DNA of 7,266 nt from Patescibacteria group bacterium (GTDB lineage: Bacteria; Patescibacteriota; Minisyncoccia; Portnoybacterales; GWB1-42-6). The notes below the pieces were generated by a model. The model saw only the letters and a program-made list of their open reading frames with translations, was not told the origin of the DNA and searched no databases. Made by a program: the position numbers and the translations under genes. Below are positions 1 through 4,123 of the stretch, piece by piece; positions within the stretch are counted from its first letter, which is position 1, and each line of letters begins with the position of its first letter. The stretch spans positions 1 to 7,266 of the forward strand of contig JAHKAK010000044.1 of NCBI GenBank assembly GCA_018826025.1, given 5' to 3'.

Positions 1-81
1 CTCAAGTGGAAAGAAAGGCAAAAGGTGGTGGTTAAAAAACACGGTCAGTCCAAAATTCTTATTGTTGACTGGAAGAAATAA
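1..81 (+). CDS. AbrB/SpoVT-type small protein, C-terminal part (cut by window start)
   Basis: The first 27 codons, ending in TAA at 79-81, encode 26 residues (LKWKERQKVVVKK... ending DWKK). They match residues 33-58 of the complete AbrB-like protein at 1608-1784, with three substitutions (His/Tyr, Gln/Arg, Val/Ala). The family is a swapped-hairpin DNA-binding fold, used in antitoxins of the MazE type and in stand-alone transcriptional regulators; which role applies here is unknown. The 5' end lies outside the window, so I cannot tell whether this copy is intact upstream. Downstream the similarity to the other copy stops within a few bases of the stop codon. It could equally be a dead 3' fragment left by recombination. 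Confidence 0.7.
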   Translation, partial: LKWKERQKVVVKKHGQSKILIVDWKK

Positions 82-185
82 AATCCGGCGATGCTTGTAT
101 ATCCGGGATATCTGATCCAAATGTTCAAACAATGTCCAAAATCGCCAAAGCGTTGGGCGTTTTAATTGAGGATTTAATAAAATAA
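81..185 (+). pseudogene. XRE/HTH regulator remnant, C-terminal tail only
   Basis: Reading from 81 in frame gives a short peptide ending at TAA 183-185, with the segment DPNVQTMSKIAKALGV followed by IEDLIK. This is the typical last helix of the Cro/C1-type (XRE, HTH_3) domain in small bacterial regulators. The frame is open only from position 69, has no plausible start, and begins inside the stop region of the preceding AbrB copy, so the helix-turn-helix itself is missing. I read it as a decayed tail fused to the end of the AbrB copy by rearrangement. The assignment rests on a short stretch and is tentative. Confidence 0.5.
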
Positions 186-235
186 ATATATGACAAAAAA
201 TACATTAAAGTTAGAAAAAATAAAAATTTAATCTT

Positions 236-1072
236 ATGAACAAAGAAGTTACGACTACAAAAATTGCAATTTTTCAAAAAAAGGAAATCCGTAAAACTAT
301 TTATAAAAATGAATGGTGGTTTTCGGTTGCAGATGTAATTGAGGTGCTTACCGATACCGTAGATGTTAGGGATTATATTAAAAAGATGAGAAAGAGAGAT
401 AGAGAACTAAATGCCTACTGGGGGACAAATTGTCCCCCAGTTGAAATGGTGGCTAAAGATGGCAAAAAAAGGAAAATAACCAGCGCTAACACGGAAGGTA
501 TTTTTCGCATAATCCAATCTATTCCATCTCCCAAAGCAGAACCGTTTAAGCGTTGGTTAGCTCGGGTCGGCTATGAAAGAATACAGGAAATTGAAGATCC
601 CGAATTAGCCACCAAGAGAACCAGAGCGATCTATAAGGCCAAGGGATATTCTGACGCATGGATAGAAAAAAGAATGCGTGGCATTGAAGTTCGCGAGACA
701 CTAACAGGTGAATGGAAAAAACGCAATGTAAAAGAAGGGCAAGAATACGCAATTTTGACTGCTGAAATTTCCAAAGCAACTTTTGGGATGACACCTAGTC
801 AGTATCAAAAATTCAAAGGGTTAAAAAGAGAAAATTTGCGTGATCATATGAATGATTTAGAGTTAATTTTTACCATGCTTGGCGAGGCGTCAACAACGGA
901 AATTGCAAAAAATAAAGATACTCGCGGATTTATTGAAAATAAAATAGCTGCGCGTGAGGGCGGATCTGTTGCTGGCAAGGCACGAAAAGATCTTGAGTTA
1001 AAAAGCGGTAAAAAAGTATCAACGAATAAAAACTATCTGCTAAAGAAAAAAGACGACAAGCGGTTAAAATAA
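236..1072 (+). CDS. Bro-N domain protein, DinD-like
   Basis: The product has 278 residues, close to the length of E. coli DinD (about 274). Residues ~10-120 form a Bro-N domain of the kind found in phage antirepressors and baculovirus BRO proteins. Visible hallmarks are NEWWFSVADVIEVL (residues 25-38), the DGKKRKIT turn (75-82), and the strongly conserved IQSIPSPKAEPFKRWLARVG (93-112). The remainder (LTAEISKATFGMTPSQY, LKRENLRDHMNDLELIFTML, GEASTTEIAKNKD) follows the DinD C-terminal pattern and ends in a basic tail. Bro-N proteins bind DNA. DinD is induced by DNA damage in E. coli and reported to affect RecA, but I would not transfer that function without more evidence. The reading frame is intact. 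There is no Shine-Dalgarno before the ATG and the upstream region is AT-rich. It lies eight bases before a methyltransferase fragment, in an accessory patch, which suggests horizontal transfer. Confidence 0.88.
   Translation: MNKEVTTTKIAIFQKKEIRKTIYKNEWWFSVADVIEVLTDTVDVRDYIKKMRKRDRELNAYWGTNCPPVEMVAKDGKKRKITSANTEGIFRIIQSIPSPKAEPFKRWLARVGYERIQEIEDPELATKRTRAIYKAKGYSDAWIEKRMRGIEVRETLTGEWKKRNVKEGQEYAILTAEISKATFGMTPSQYQKFKGLKRENLRDHMNDLELIFTMLGEASTTEIAKNKDTRGFIENKIAAREGGSVAGKARKDLELKSGKKVSTNKNYLLKKKDDKRLK
418..440. repeat. Perfect palindrome inside the Bro-N gene
   Basis: Two 11-bp arms, CTGGGGGACAA and TTGTCCCCCAG, flank a single central A. In mRNA they could form a hairpin covering the codons for residues 61-69 (YWGTNCPPV). 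Part of the symmetry is forced by Gly and Pro codons, because a Trp-Gly-Thr...Pro-Pro pattern also occurs in some Bro-N relatives. A function is therefore not implied. Confidence 0.55.
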
Positions 1073-1080
1073 TAAAGAAG

Positions 1081-1386
1081 ATGAATAGTGGCAAGCAAAT
1101 GAAAGACACAGATTGGGTTTTTGGTCTTTGTAAAGACAAGGAGAGGTTAAAGGATAAAAAAGGAATTAAAGCACACCCAACGCAAAAACCATTAAAACTA
1201 ATTCAACAAGTTTTGCTTTCCGCGAGCAATAAAGGCGATTTAATTTTTAATCCGTTTATGGGCAGCGGAACAACTGCCGTTGTTGCGAAAGCTCTTGATA
1301 GAAATTGGATAGGAATTGAGAAAGAGAAAAAATATGTTGTGCTTGCAAAGAATAGAATTAAAGATTTTGTAAAAAATGCGAGATAA
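1081..1386 (+). pseudogene. DNA methyltransferase (N-4/N-6 type), C-terminal fragment
   Basis: The 101-residue frame carries the last part of a DNA adenine or cytosine-N4 methylase. It shows HPTQKP (residues 32-37, motif X region), FNPFMGSGTT (56-65, the S-adenosylmethionine-binding motif I), and NWIGIE ending in the acidic Glu80 (motif II). In enzymes with this order the catalytic DPPY/NPPY motif lies N-terminal, and it is absent here. The preceding bases belong to the Bro-N gene in another frame. A normal member of the family would be 200-400 residues or more, so this is a truncated gene that cannot methylate by itself. No partner restriction gene is seen. An ATG at 1081 allows possible translation, without a clear ribosome binding site. 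The neighbouring remnants support decay after transfer or rearrangement. Confidence 0.8.
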
Positions 1387-1437
1387 TTTTAATTATGAGA
1401 TTAAAAGCGATTAAAAAAATATAGAGAAAATTTTTCT

Positions 1438-1475
1438 GTTTTGCTCGCCGAAGTGGAGCGGAGGCGGGCGAAAAC
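1438..1475. repeat. GC-rich imperfect hairpin
   Basis: GTTTTGCTCGCC (1438-1449) can pair with GGCGGGCGAAAAC (1463-1475) with one bulge and one T/C mismatch (a G-U pair in RNA). The interior is GC-rich, against an AT-rich surrounding. No T-tract follows on the + strand, so I do not call it a terminator. It lies in the 221-base gene-free stretch 1387-1607. Confidence 0.5.
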
Positions 1476-1494
1476 GCTAGGCGGGGTTCAATCT

Positions 1495-1515
1495 GCAAAA
1501 TCCTCTGGATTTTGC
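1495..1515. repeat. Short perfect hairpin
   Basis: GCAAAATCC (1495-1503), a TCT loop, then GGATTTTGC (1507-1515), followed by an A-run. The A-run would be a T-run for a transcript on the minus strand, but it lies on the wrong side of the stem for a minus-strand terminator reading away from the gene. Its role is unassigned. Confidence 0.45.
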
Positions 1516-1553
1516 TCAAAAAAAGTTCGGATTTTAACCAAAAGGCACTTTAT

Positions 1554-1593
1554 AGAATCATATGATAAATCGTATGATTTATCATATGATTCT
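1554..1593. promoter_or_regulatory. Putative operator: 18-bp inverted repeat built of three palindromes
   Basis: The arm AGAATCATATGATAAATC (1554-1571), four bases GTAT, and its exact reverse complement (1576-1593) form a perfect inverted repeat. Inside it are three copies of a self-complementary 10-mer: ATCATATGAT at 1557-1566 and 1581-1590, and ATCGTATGAT (one mismatch) at 1569-1578. Their centres are exactly 12 bp apart. The array ends against the -10 element of the AbrB-like gene and covers the expected -35 position. A protein bound here would be placed to control transcription. Autoregulation by the AbrB-like product is a natural guess, not shown. Confidence 0.7.
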
Positions 1594-1601
1594 GATATAA
1601 T
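1593..1601 (+). promoter_or_regulatory. Extended -10 promoter, leaderless start
   Basis: TGATATAAT matches the extended -10 consensus TGnTATAAT exactly. Counting seven bases past the hexamer places +1 at 1608, the A of the downstream ATG, so the mRNA would have no leader. This agrees with the absence of a Shine-Dalgarno. The -35 position (about 1573-1578) reads TATGAT, not a consensus, and lies within the operator. Confidence 0.7.
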
Positions 1602-1607
1602 AGTTTT

Positions 1608-1784
1608 ATGCCAAGAAGAAAAACAACAAAAGAAAATATCCGTAATATCCAGCGCTCCGGCGGGAGCTACCATATTAGCATTCCTATTGCCGTAATGCGC
1701 GAGCTTAAGTGGAAAGAAAGACAAAAAGTGGTGGTTAAAAAATACGGCCGGTCCAAAATTCTTATTGCTGACTGGAAGAAATAA
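1608..1784 (+). CDS. AbrB/MazE/SpoVT-family small DNA-binding protein
   Basis: The 58-residue protein starts MPRRKTTKENIRNIQ and continues with RSGGSYHISIPIAVMREL (residues 16-33) and QKVVVKKYGRSKILIADWKK. This is the beta-hairpin-rich layout of a single SpoVT-AbrB domain: a Gly-Ser turn, an SIP segment where the family usually has LPKxV, then V-rich strands. Such proteins dimerise by strand swapping and bind DNA, as antitoxins (MazE) or transition-state regulators. No toxin gene follows, since the next gene is a PPC protein 78 bases on, so a stand-alone regulator is more likely than a toxin-antitoxin pair. The basic N-terminus would suit DNA contact. The ATG at 1608 coincides with the predicted transcription start. 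Its 3' 81 bp are duplicated at 1-81. Confidence 0.8.
   Translation: MPRRKTTKENIRNIQRSGGSYHISIPIAVMRELKWKERQKVVVKKYGRSKILIADWKK
1704..1784 (+). repeat. Second copy of an 81-bp direct repeat (first copy 1-81)
   Basis: Bases 1704-1784 align with 1-81 without gaps, with seven differences (74/81 identical). All seven are transitions; four are silent and three change an amino acid. Similarity ends just after the shared stop codon. The direct repeats bound about 1.6 kb containing the XRE remnant, the Bro-N gene and the methylase fragment. How far copy 1 extends upstream cannot be seen. Confidence 0.85.
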
Positions 1785-1798
1785 AGGGTATTAAACCC

Positions 1799-1813
1799 AA
1801 AGCTGAGCTTAGC
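1799..1813. repeat. AAAGCTGAGCTTAGC repeat, copy 1 (intergenic)
   Basis: A near-palindromic 15-mer preceded by AAACCC, in the 78-base gap between the AbrB-like gene and the PPC gene. Identical copies lie in dnaG (4703-4717) and rpoD (6189-6203). Apart from this repeat and a purine-rich GAGGAGG stretch too far from the next start to serve as its ribosome site, the gap shows nothing clear. Confidence 0.75.
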
Positions 1814-1862
1814 CAAAATAAAACCCAGCGAAGAGGAGGCGCAATCTTTAAAAGTAAAAATT

Positions 1863-2282
1863 ATGACCCACAAACAATTCGGAAATAAATATATTGTCAG
1901 AGTGGCTAAGGGCGAAGAGCTCGTTAAGGCGTTGAAAGATTTTTGCCGTGAAAATGATATAAAATTAGGGGTGATATCGGGCTTGGGTGCGGCGGATAAA
2001 ATAACGCTGGGACTTTTTAAGACTAAGACCAAGGAATACTCGCCTAAAGAATTTTTGGGTGATTTTGAATTAACTTCGGTTTTGGGCAATATCTCGCGAA
2101 TGAATGGCGAGATTTATTTGCATCTGCACGCCACTATCAGTGATGAGGCGTGCCAAGCTTTTGGCGGCCATTTAACCAGCGCGGTTATTAGCGGCACTTT
2201 TGAGGGTGTCATAGAAAAAATTGACGGGGAAATTGGCCGGAAATATAATGAAGATATCGGATTAAATTTATACGATTTTTAA
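1863..2282 (+). CDS. PPC/DUF296-domain protein
   Basis: The 139-residue protein is a single PPC domain (plant and prokaryote conserved, DUF296) at the family's usual length. Visible are KLGVISGLGAADKITLGLF (residues 34-52), the core strand FELTSVLGNIS (68-78), HLHATISDE (87-95) and AFGGHL (99-104), then VISGTFEGVI (108-117). His87, His89 and His103 are the histidines conserved in prokaryotic members and are thought to form a metal site in the trimer. In plants the domain is joined to AT-hook DNA-binding motifs, but no AT-hook is present here. Prokaryotic members are often annotated DNA-binding, though their function is unsettled. No Shine-Dalgarno precedes the ATG. The next gene begins five bases after the stop, so the two are probably co-transcribed. 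Confidence 0.9.
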   Translation: MTHKQFGNKYIVRVAKGEELVKALKDFCRENDIKLGVISGLGAADKITLGLFKTKTKEYSPKEFLGDFELTSVLGNISRMNGEIYLHLHATISDEACQAFGGHLTSAVISGTFEGVIEKIDGEIGRKYNEDIGLNLYDF

Positions 2283-2287
2283 AAAAT

Positions 2288-2890
2288 ATGAAAACGAAAG
2301 TATTTTTTACAACTGCAATTATTATTATCGCCGCCGTGGCGATTTATTTGATGTACGTTCAGCGGGCAGTCGCGCCAATGAGCGAGCCGACAAACAATAA
2401 TTCAAGCGAAACAACTTTAAGTGAGAGTGAAGCTTTAGTGATTGCCCAAAATAGCGATTGCGCCAAAAGCGGCCAGGTACAAGAAGAATCTTTTTATAAT
2501 CCTAACTCTAAAACCTGGTGGTTCACTTTAAAGGCGGATAAGGCGGGTTGCAGCCCGGCTTGTGTTGTGGCGGAAGATAAAACCGTTGAGATTAACTGGC
2601 GTTGCACGGGCTTGATTATCCCTACGCAATCGGCCGCCGACGCCATCAAAGAATTGTTTATCGCTAAGTATCCTAAATACGCTGCGACGCTAAGCATTAG
2701 TGTGGACAAAGAAGACGATAATTATGTCCGCGGCAACGTGATTTTTGAAACGGGCGCGCCGGGCGGGATATTTTTAGCCGCTAAAATTGACGGGCAATGG
2801 CAACTGCTTTTTGACGGCAACGGGTCAATTCCTTGCAGTTTGGCCGAATACGGTTTTCCGGCTGACATGTTATCCGATTGCGCCGGATAG
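2288..2890 (+). CDS. Membrane-anchored exported protein with six cysteines
   Basis: The product has 200 residues. Residues 5-24 are a strongly hydrophobic helix after a short basic start (MKTK), an uncleaved anchor or signal peptide. A low-complexity linker of Asn, Ser and Thr (about 35-47) follows. Two parts can be made out outside. Part one (48-110) carries YNPNSKTWWFTL and GCSPACVV, then EINWRCTG, with Cys58, 88, 92 and 106. Part two (about 117-198) carries the block VRGNVIFETGAPGGIFLAAK, then WQLLFDGNGSIPC and PADMLSDC, with Cys183 and Cys198. The even number of cysteines, all outside the membrane helix, suggests disulfides. Similar two-part proteins occur as hypothetical genes in Patescibacteria, as I recall. 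No enzymatic motif is recognised and I assign no function. It lies five bases after the PPC gene. Confidence 0.8.
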   Translation: MKTKVFFTTAIIIIAAVAIYLMYVQRAVAPMSEPTNNNSSETTLSESEALVIAQNSDCAKSGQVQEESFYNPNSKTWWFTLKADKAGCSPACVVAEDKTVEINWRCTGLIIPTQSAADAIKELFIAKYPKYAATLSISVDKEDDNYVRGNVIFETGAPGGIFLAAKIDGQWQLLFDGNGSIPCSLAEYGFPADMLSDCAG

Positions 2891-2919
2891 TAATTAGGCG
2901 TAAAAAAAGACTTTTATAA

Positions 2920-3000
2920 GGCAGCCAAGTTTACCCTGTATCATAAACCAGCTTTCCTATGGTTTTTATGACACGGAGCAAACTTGTAAAATCGGCTGTT
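2920..3000. repeat. Large imperfect stem-loop between genes
   Basis: CAAGTTTACC... ending ATAAACCA (2926-2950) pairs imperfectly with TGGTTTTTATG... ending AAACTTG (2960-2986). The outer segments CAGCC (2922-2926) and GGCTG (2994-2998) can extend the pairing with a bulge. It follows the exported-protein gene and could help end its transcript, but no T-run follows the stem. A degenerate small mobile palindrome is the alternative. The -35 of the next promoter lies in its right arm. Confidence 0.55.
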
Positions 3001-3012
3001 AGGGTTTATAAT
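2984..3012 (+). promoter_or_regulatory. Sigma-70-type promoter for the PspC gene
   Basis: TTGTAA (2984-2989), 17 bases, then a consensus TATAAT (3007-3012). The predicted start is near 3019, giving a leader of about 25 bases before the ATG at 3044. Confidence 0.6.
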
Positions 3013-3043
3013 TTGGGTGATAAGAAACGTAAAAAATAAATAT

Positions 3044-3520
3044 ATGCACAATAAAACATTGCATCGTTCTCAAGGCGATAAAATTTTAGCCGGGGTCTGC
3101 GGCGGCCTGGCCGAATACTTTGAGGTGGACTCAACTATTATCCGTCTGCTTTTTATTTTAATCGTGGCGCTGGGCGGTTCGGGCCTATTAATCTATCTTA
3201 TTTTATGGCTCATTATGCCTAAAAAAGCCGGCGAGACAGCGGTTATCAACGAGCAGCGGGTTAAGGAATTCGCCAATGAGATTAAAGCCAAAGCGAATGA
3301 TTTGCGTGAAGAATTCAAAAAAGATAAGCCCGAAGTTCCGGCGCCGCCTGCCAACAAAGACAAGCGCCACGGCGGGCTTTTTGGCTGGGTGTTGGTTATT
3401 TTGGGCGTGGTATTTTTGGCTAATAATTTTATGCCCTACTGGATGCACTCTCGGATGATTAGCTATTGGCCGTTATTGCTGATTTTTATCGGAGTGGTGG
3501 TAATCGTGGGGCGGAAGTGA
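3044..3520 (+). CDS. PspC-domain membrane protein
   Basis: The protein has 158 residues from the ATG at 3044. Residues ~5-60 are a PspC domain: LHRSQGDKILAGVCGGLAEYF, VDSTIIRLLFILIVALGG, and a second hydrophobic run to LWLIMPK, giving two membrane segments (about 33-43 and 46-58). A charged central stretch (about 68-110, rich in Lys, Glu and Pro) follows. Then two more helices (about 112-127 and 142-155), resembling the LiaF/LiaI-type C-terminal membrane pair, end in a short basic tail. PspC proteins sense or relay envelope stress at the cytoplasmic membrane in characterised bacteria. No pspA is nearby, so the role here is inferred only. A GTG at 3017 would add nine residues, but it lies at or before the predicted transcription start, so 3044 is preferred. 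The gene ends with TGA followed by TAA. Confidence 0.88.
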   Translation: MHNKTLHRSQGDKILAGVCGGLAEYFEVDSTIIRLLFILIVALGGSGLLIYLILWLIMPKKAGETAVINEQRVKEFANEIKAKANDLREEFKKDKPEVPAPPANKDKRHGGLFGWVLVILGVVFLANNFMPYWMHSRMISYWPLLLIFIGVVVIVGRK

Positions 3521-3537
3521 TAAATTTTTATGCCGGG

Positions 3538-3604
3538 GTCATTCTGAGGAGCATTGCGACGAAGAATCTAAAAATGAAAGATTCTTCACTTCGTTCAGAA
3601 TGAC
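3538..3604. repeat. Palindromic intergenic repeat (GTCATTCTGA...TCAGAATGAC)
   Basis: The 67-bp unit begins GTCATTCTGA and ends with the reverse complement TCAGAATGAC. An inner pair, AGAATCT (3563-3569) with AGATTCTT (3579-3586), lies around a short A-rich loop, with GCGACGAAG and CACTTCGTT between. Repeats of this wording are, as I recall, scattered through intergenic regions of many unrelated bacteria, like a REP or MITE family. It sits between the PspC and cupredoxin genes and could also act as a transcript hairpin. Confidence 0.75.
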
Positions 3605-3608
3605 AACT

Positions 3609-3614
3609 GAAGGA
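3609..3614 (+). promoter_or_regulatory. Shine-Dalgarno GAAGGA for the cupredoxin gene
   Basis: GAAGGA ends eight bases before the ATG at 3623. It stands out because almost no other gene in the window has a recognisable ribosome binding site, and it fixes the start of this gene. Confidence 0.65.
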
Positions 3615-3622
3615 AATCGGCT

Positions 3623-4051
3623 ATGAAAAAGATACTATTTTTAATAATTGTACTAATCGTTGCCGCCTGGACGCTGCAAACTTACACAAGTTTTAAGGCC
3701 TTGGATTTAGCTAAAAGCTATTGGCAAAAAATAGACGCGCAATATCTGCGAAACATTGATTGGTCAAAATTAACCAGCTTTTTTAGCGAAAAAACGCCGG
3801 ATCCGGAAAAACAGCTTAATATTTTTATCCGCGACAATGGATTTATTCCGAATTTGAACGCGGTAAAAACCGGCATAAAAGTCACTTGGTTTAATGAAGA
3901 CTCAAAAACACACACCGTCACCGGCGAGAGCTGGGGCAGCGGGGAAATCGCGCCGGGCAAGGCCTGGAGTAAAACTTTTGACACAGCGGGGGATTATGAA
4001 TATCATTGTTCGTCTCATCCGAGTATGACAGGGGAGATCGTAGTCAAATAA
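3623..4051 (+). CDS. Membrane-anchored cupredoxin (type 1 copper protein)
   Basis: The 142-residue protein opens with MKK and a hydrophobic segment (residues 4-17), a signal anchor that places the rest outside the membrane. A linker of about 45 residues leads to a cupredoxin domain (about 65-142). The domain carries all four ligands of a type 1 copper site: His97 (in KTHTVTG), Cys129 and His132 (in YHCSSHPSM), and Met135. The strands NIFIRDNGFIPN and VTWFNEDS fit the plastocyanin/azurin-like fold. Such proteins carry single electrons or bind copper at the cell surface. No oxidase, reductase or copper transporter is visible in the window, so the partner is unknown. The gene has its own Shine-Dalgarno, and a periodic hairpin follows the stop codon. 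Confidence 0.9.
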   Translation: MKKILFLIIVLIVAAWTLQTYTSFKALDLAKSYWQKIDAQYLRNIDWSKLTSFFSEKTPDPEKQLNIFIRDNGFIPNLNAVKTGIKVTWFNEDSKTHTVTGESWGSGEIAPGKAWSKTFDTAGDYEYHCSSHPSMTGEIVVK

Positions 4052-4119
4052 CATTTAAACATTTAAACATTTAAACATTCTTTTGTTTTTTATGTTTGTA
4101 TGTTTTTATGTTTGTATGT
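4051..4119. repeat. 8-bp-periodic imperfect hairpin before dnaG
   Basis: The left arm has three tandem ACATTTAA units plus ACAT (4051-4078). The right arm (4092-4119) is built from ATGTTTGT and ATGTTTTT units. Between them is a T-rich loop, 4079-4091. Pairing keeps AAACAT blocks matched and leaves two-base mismatches every eight bases (22 of 28 pairs). The right arm ends four bases before the dnaG ATG. It may serve as the terminator or processing hairpin of the cupredoxin transcript, or as a slippage-derived repeat. Confidence 0.65.
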
Positions 4120-4123
4120 CTAA

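Noticed and set aside
190..231. A 13-codon frame (MTKNTLKLEKIKI) before the Bro-N gene
   Set aside because: It is too short, AT-rich, lacks a ribosome site and has no recognisable family pattern. It could be the broken start of a lost gene, but nothing supports this.
1441..1695. An 84-codon open frame on the + strand across the operator
   Set aside because: It runs through the hairpins and the inverted repeat (giving a repetitive SYDKSYDLSYD peptide) and overlaps the AbrB-like gene in the wrong frame. The 58-codon frame at 1608 has the family pattern.
1608..1784. Toxin-antitoxin pair with the AbrB-like gene as antitoxin
   Set aside because: No PIN, MazF or other toxin-like gene overlaps or follows; the next gene is a PPC-domain protein 78 bases away.
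1765..1794. A possible promoter TTGCTG-18-TATTAA before the PPC gene
   Set aside because: Both hexamers match consensus poorly and lie within the end of the AbrB-like coding region; the match is no better than chance in AT-rich DNA.
1667..2089. A 140-codon minus-strand open frame
   Set aside because: It lies antisense over the PPC and AbrB-like genes and its translation shows no domain pattern; it is a shadow of the sense genes.
3017..3043. GTG start giving a longer PspC protein
   Set aside because: The GTG is at or just before the predicted transcription start (about 3019), and the added residues are not part of the PspC domain.
4051..4119. CRISPR-like tandem repeats
   Set aside because: The units are 8 bp with no unique spacers between them, and no cas genes are present.
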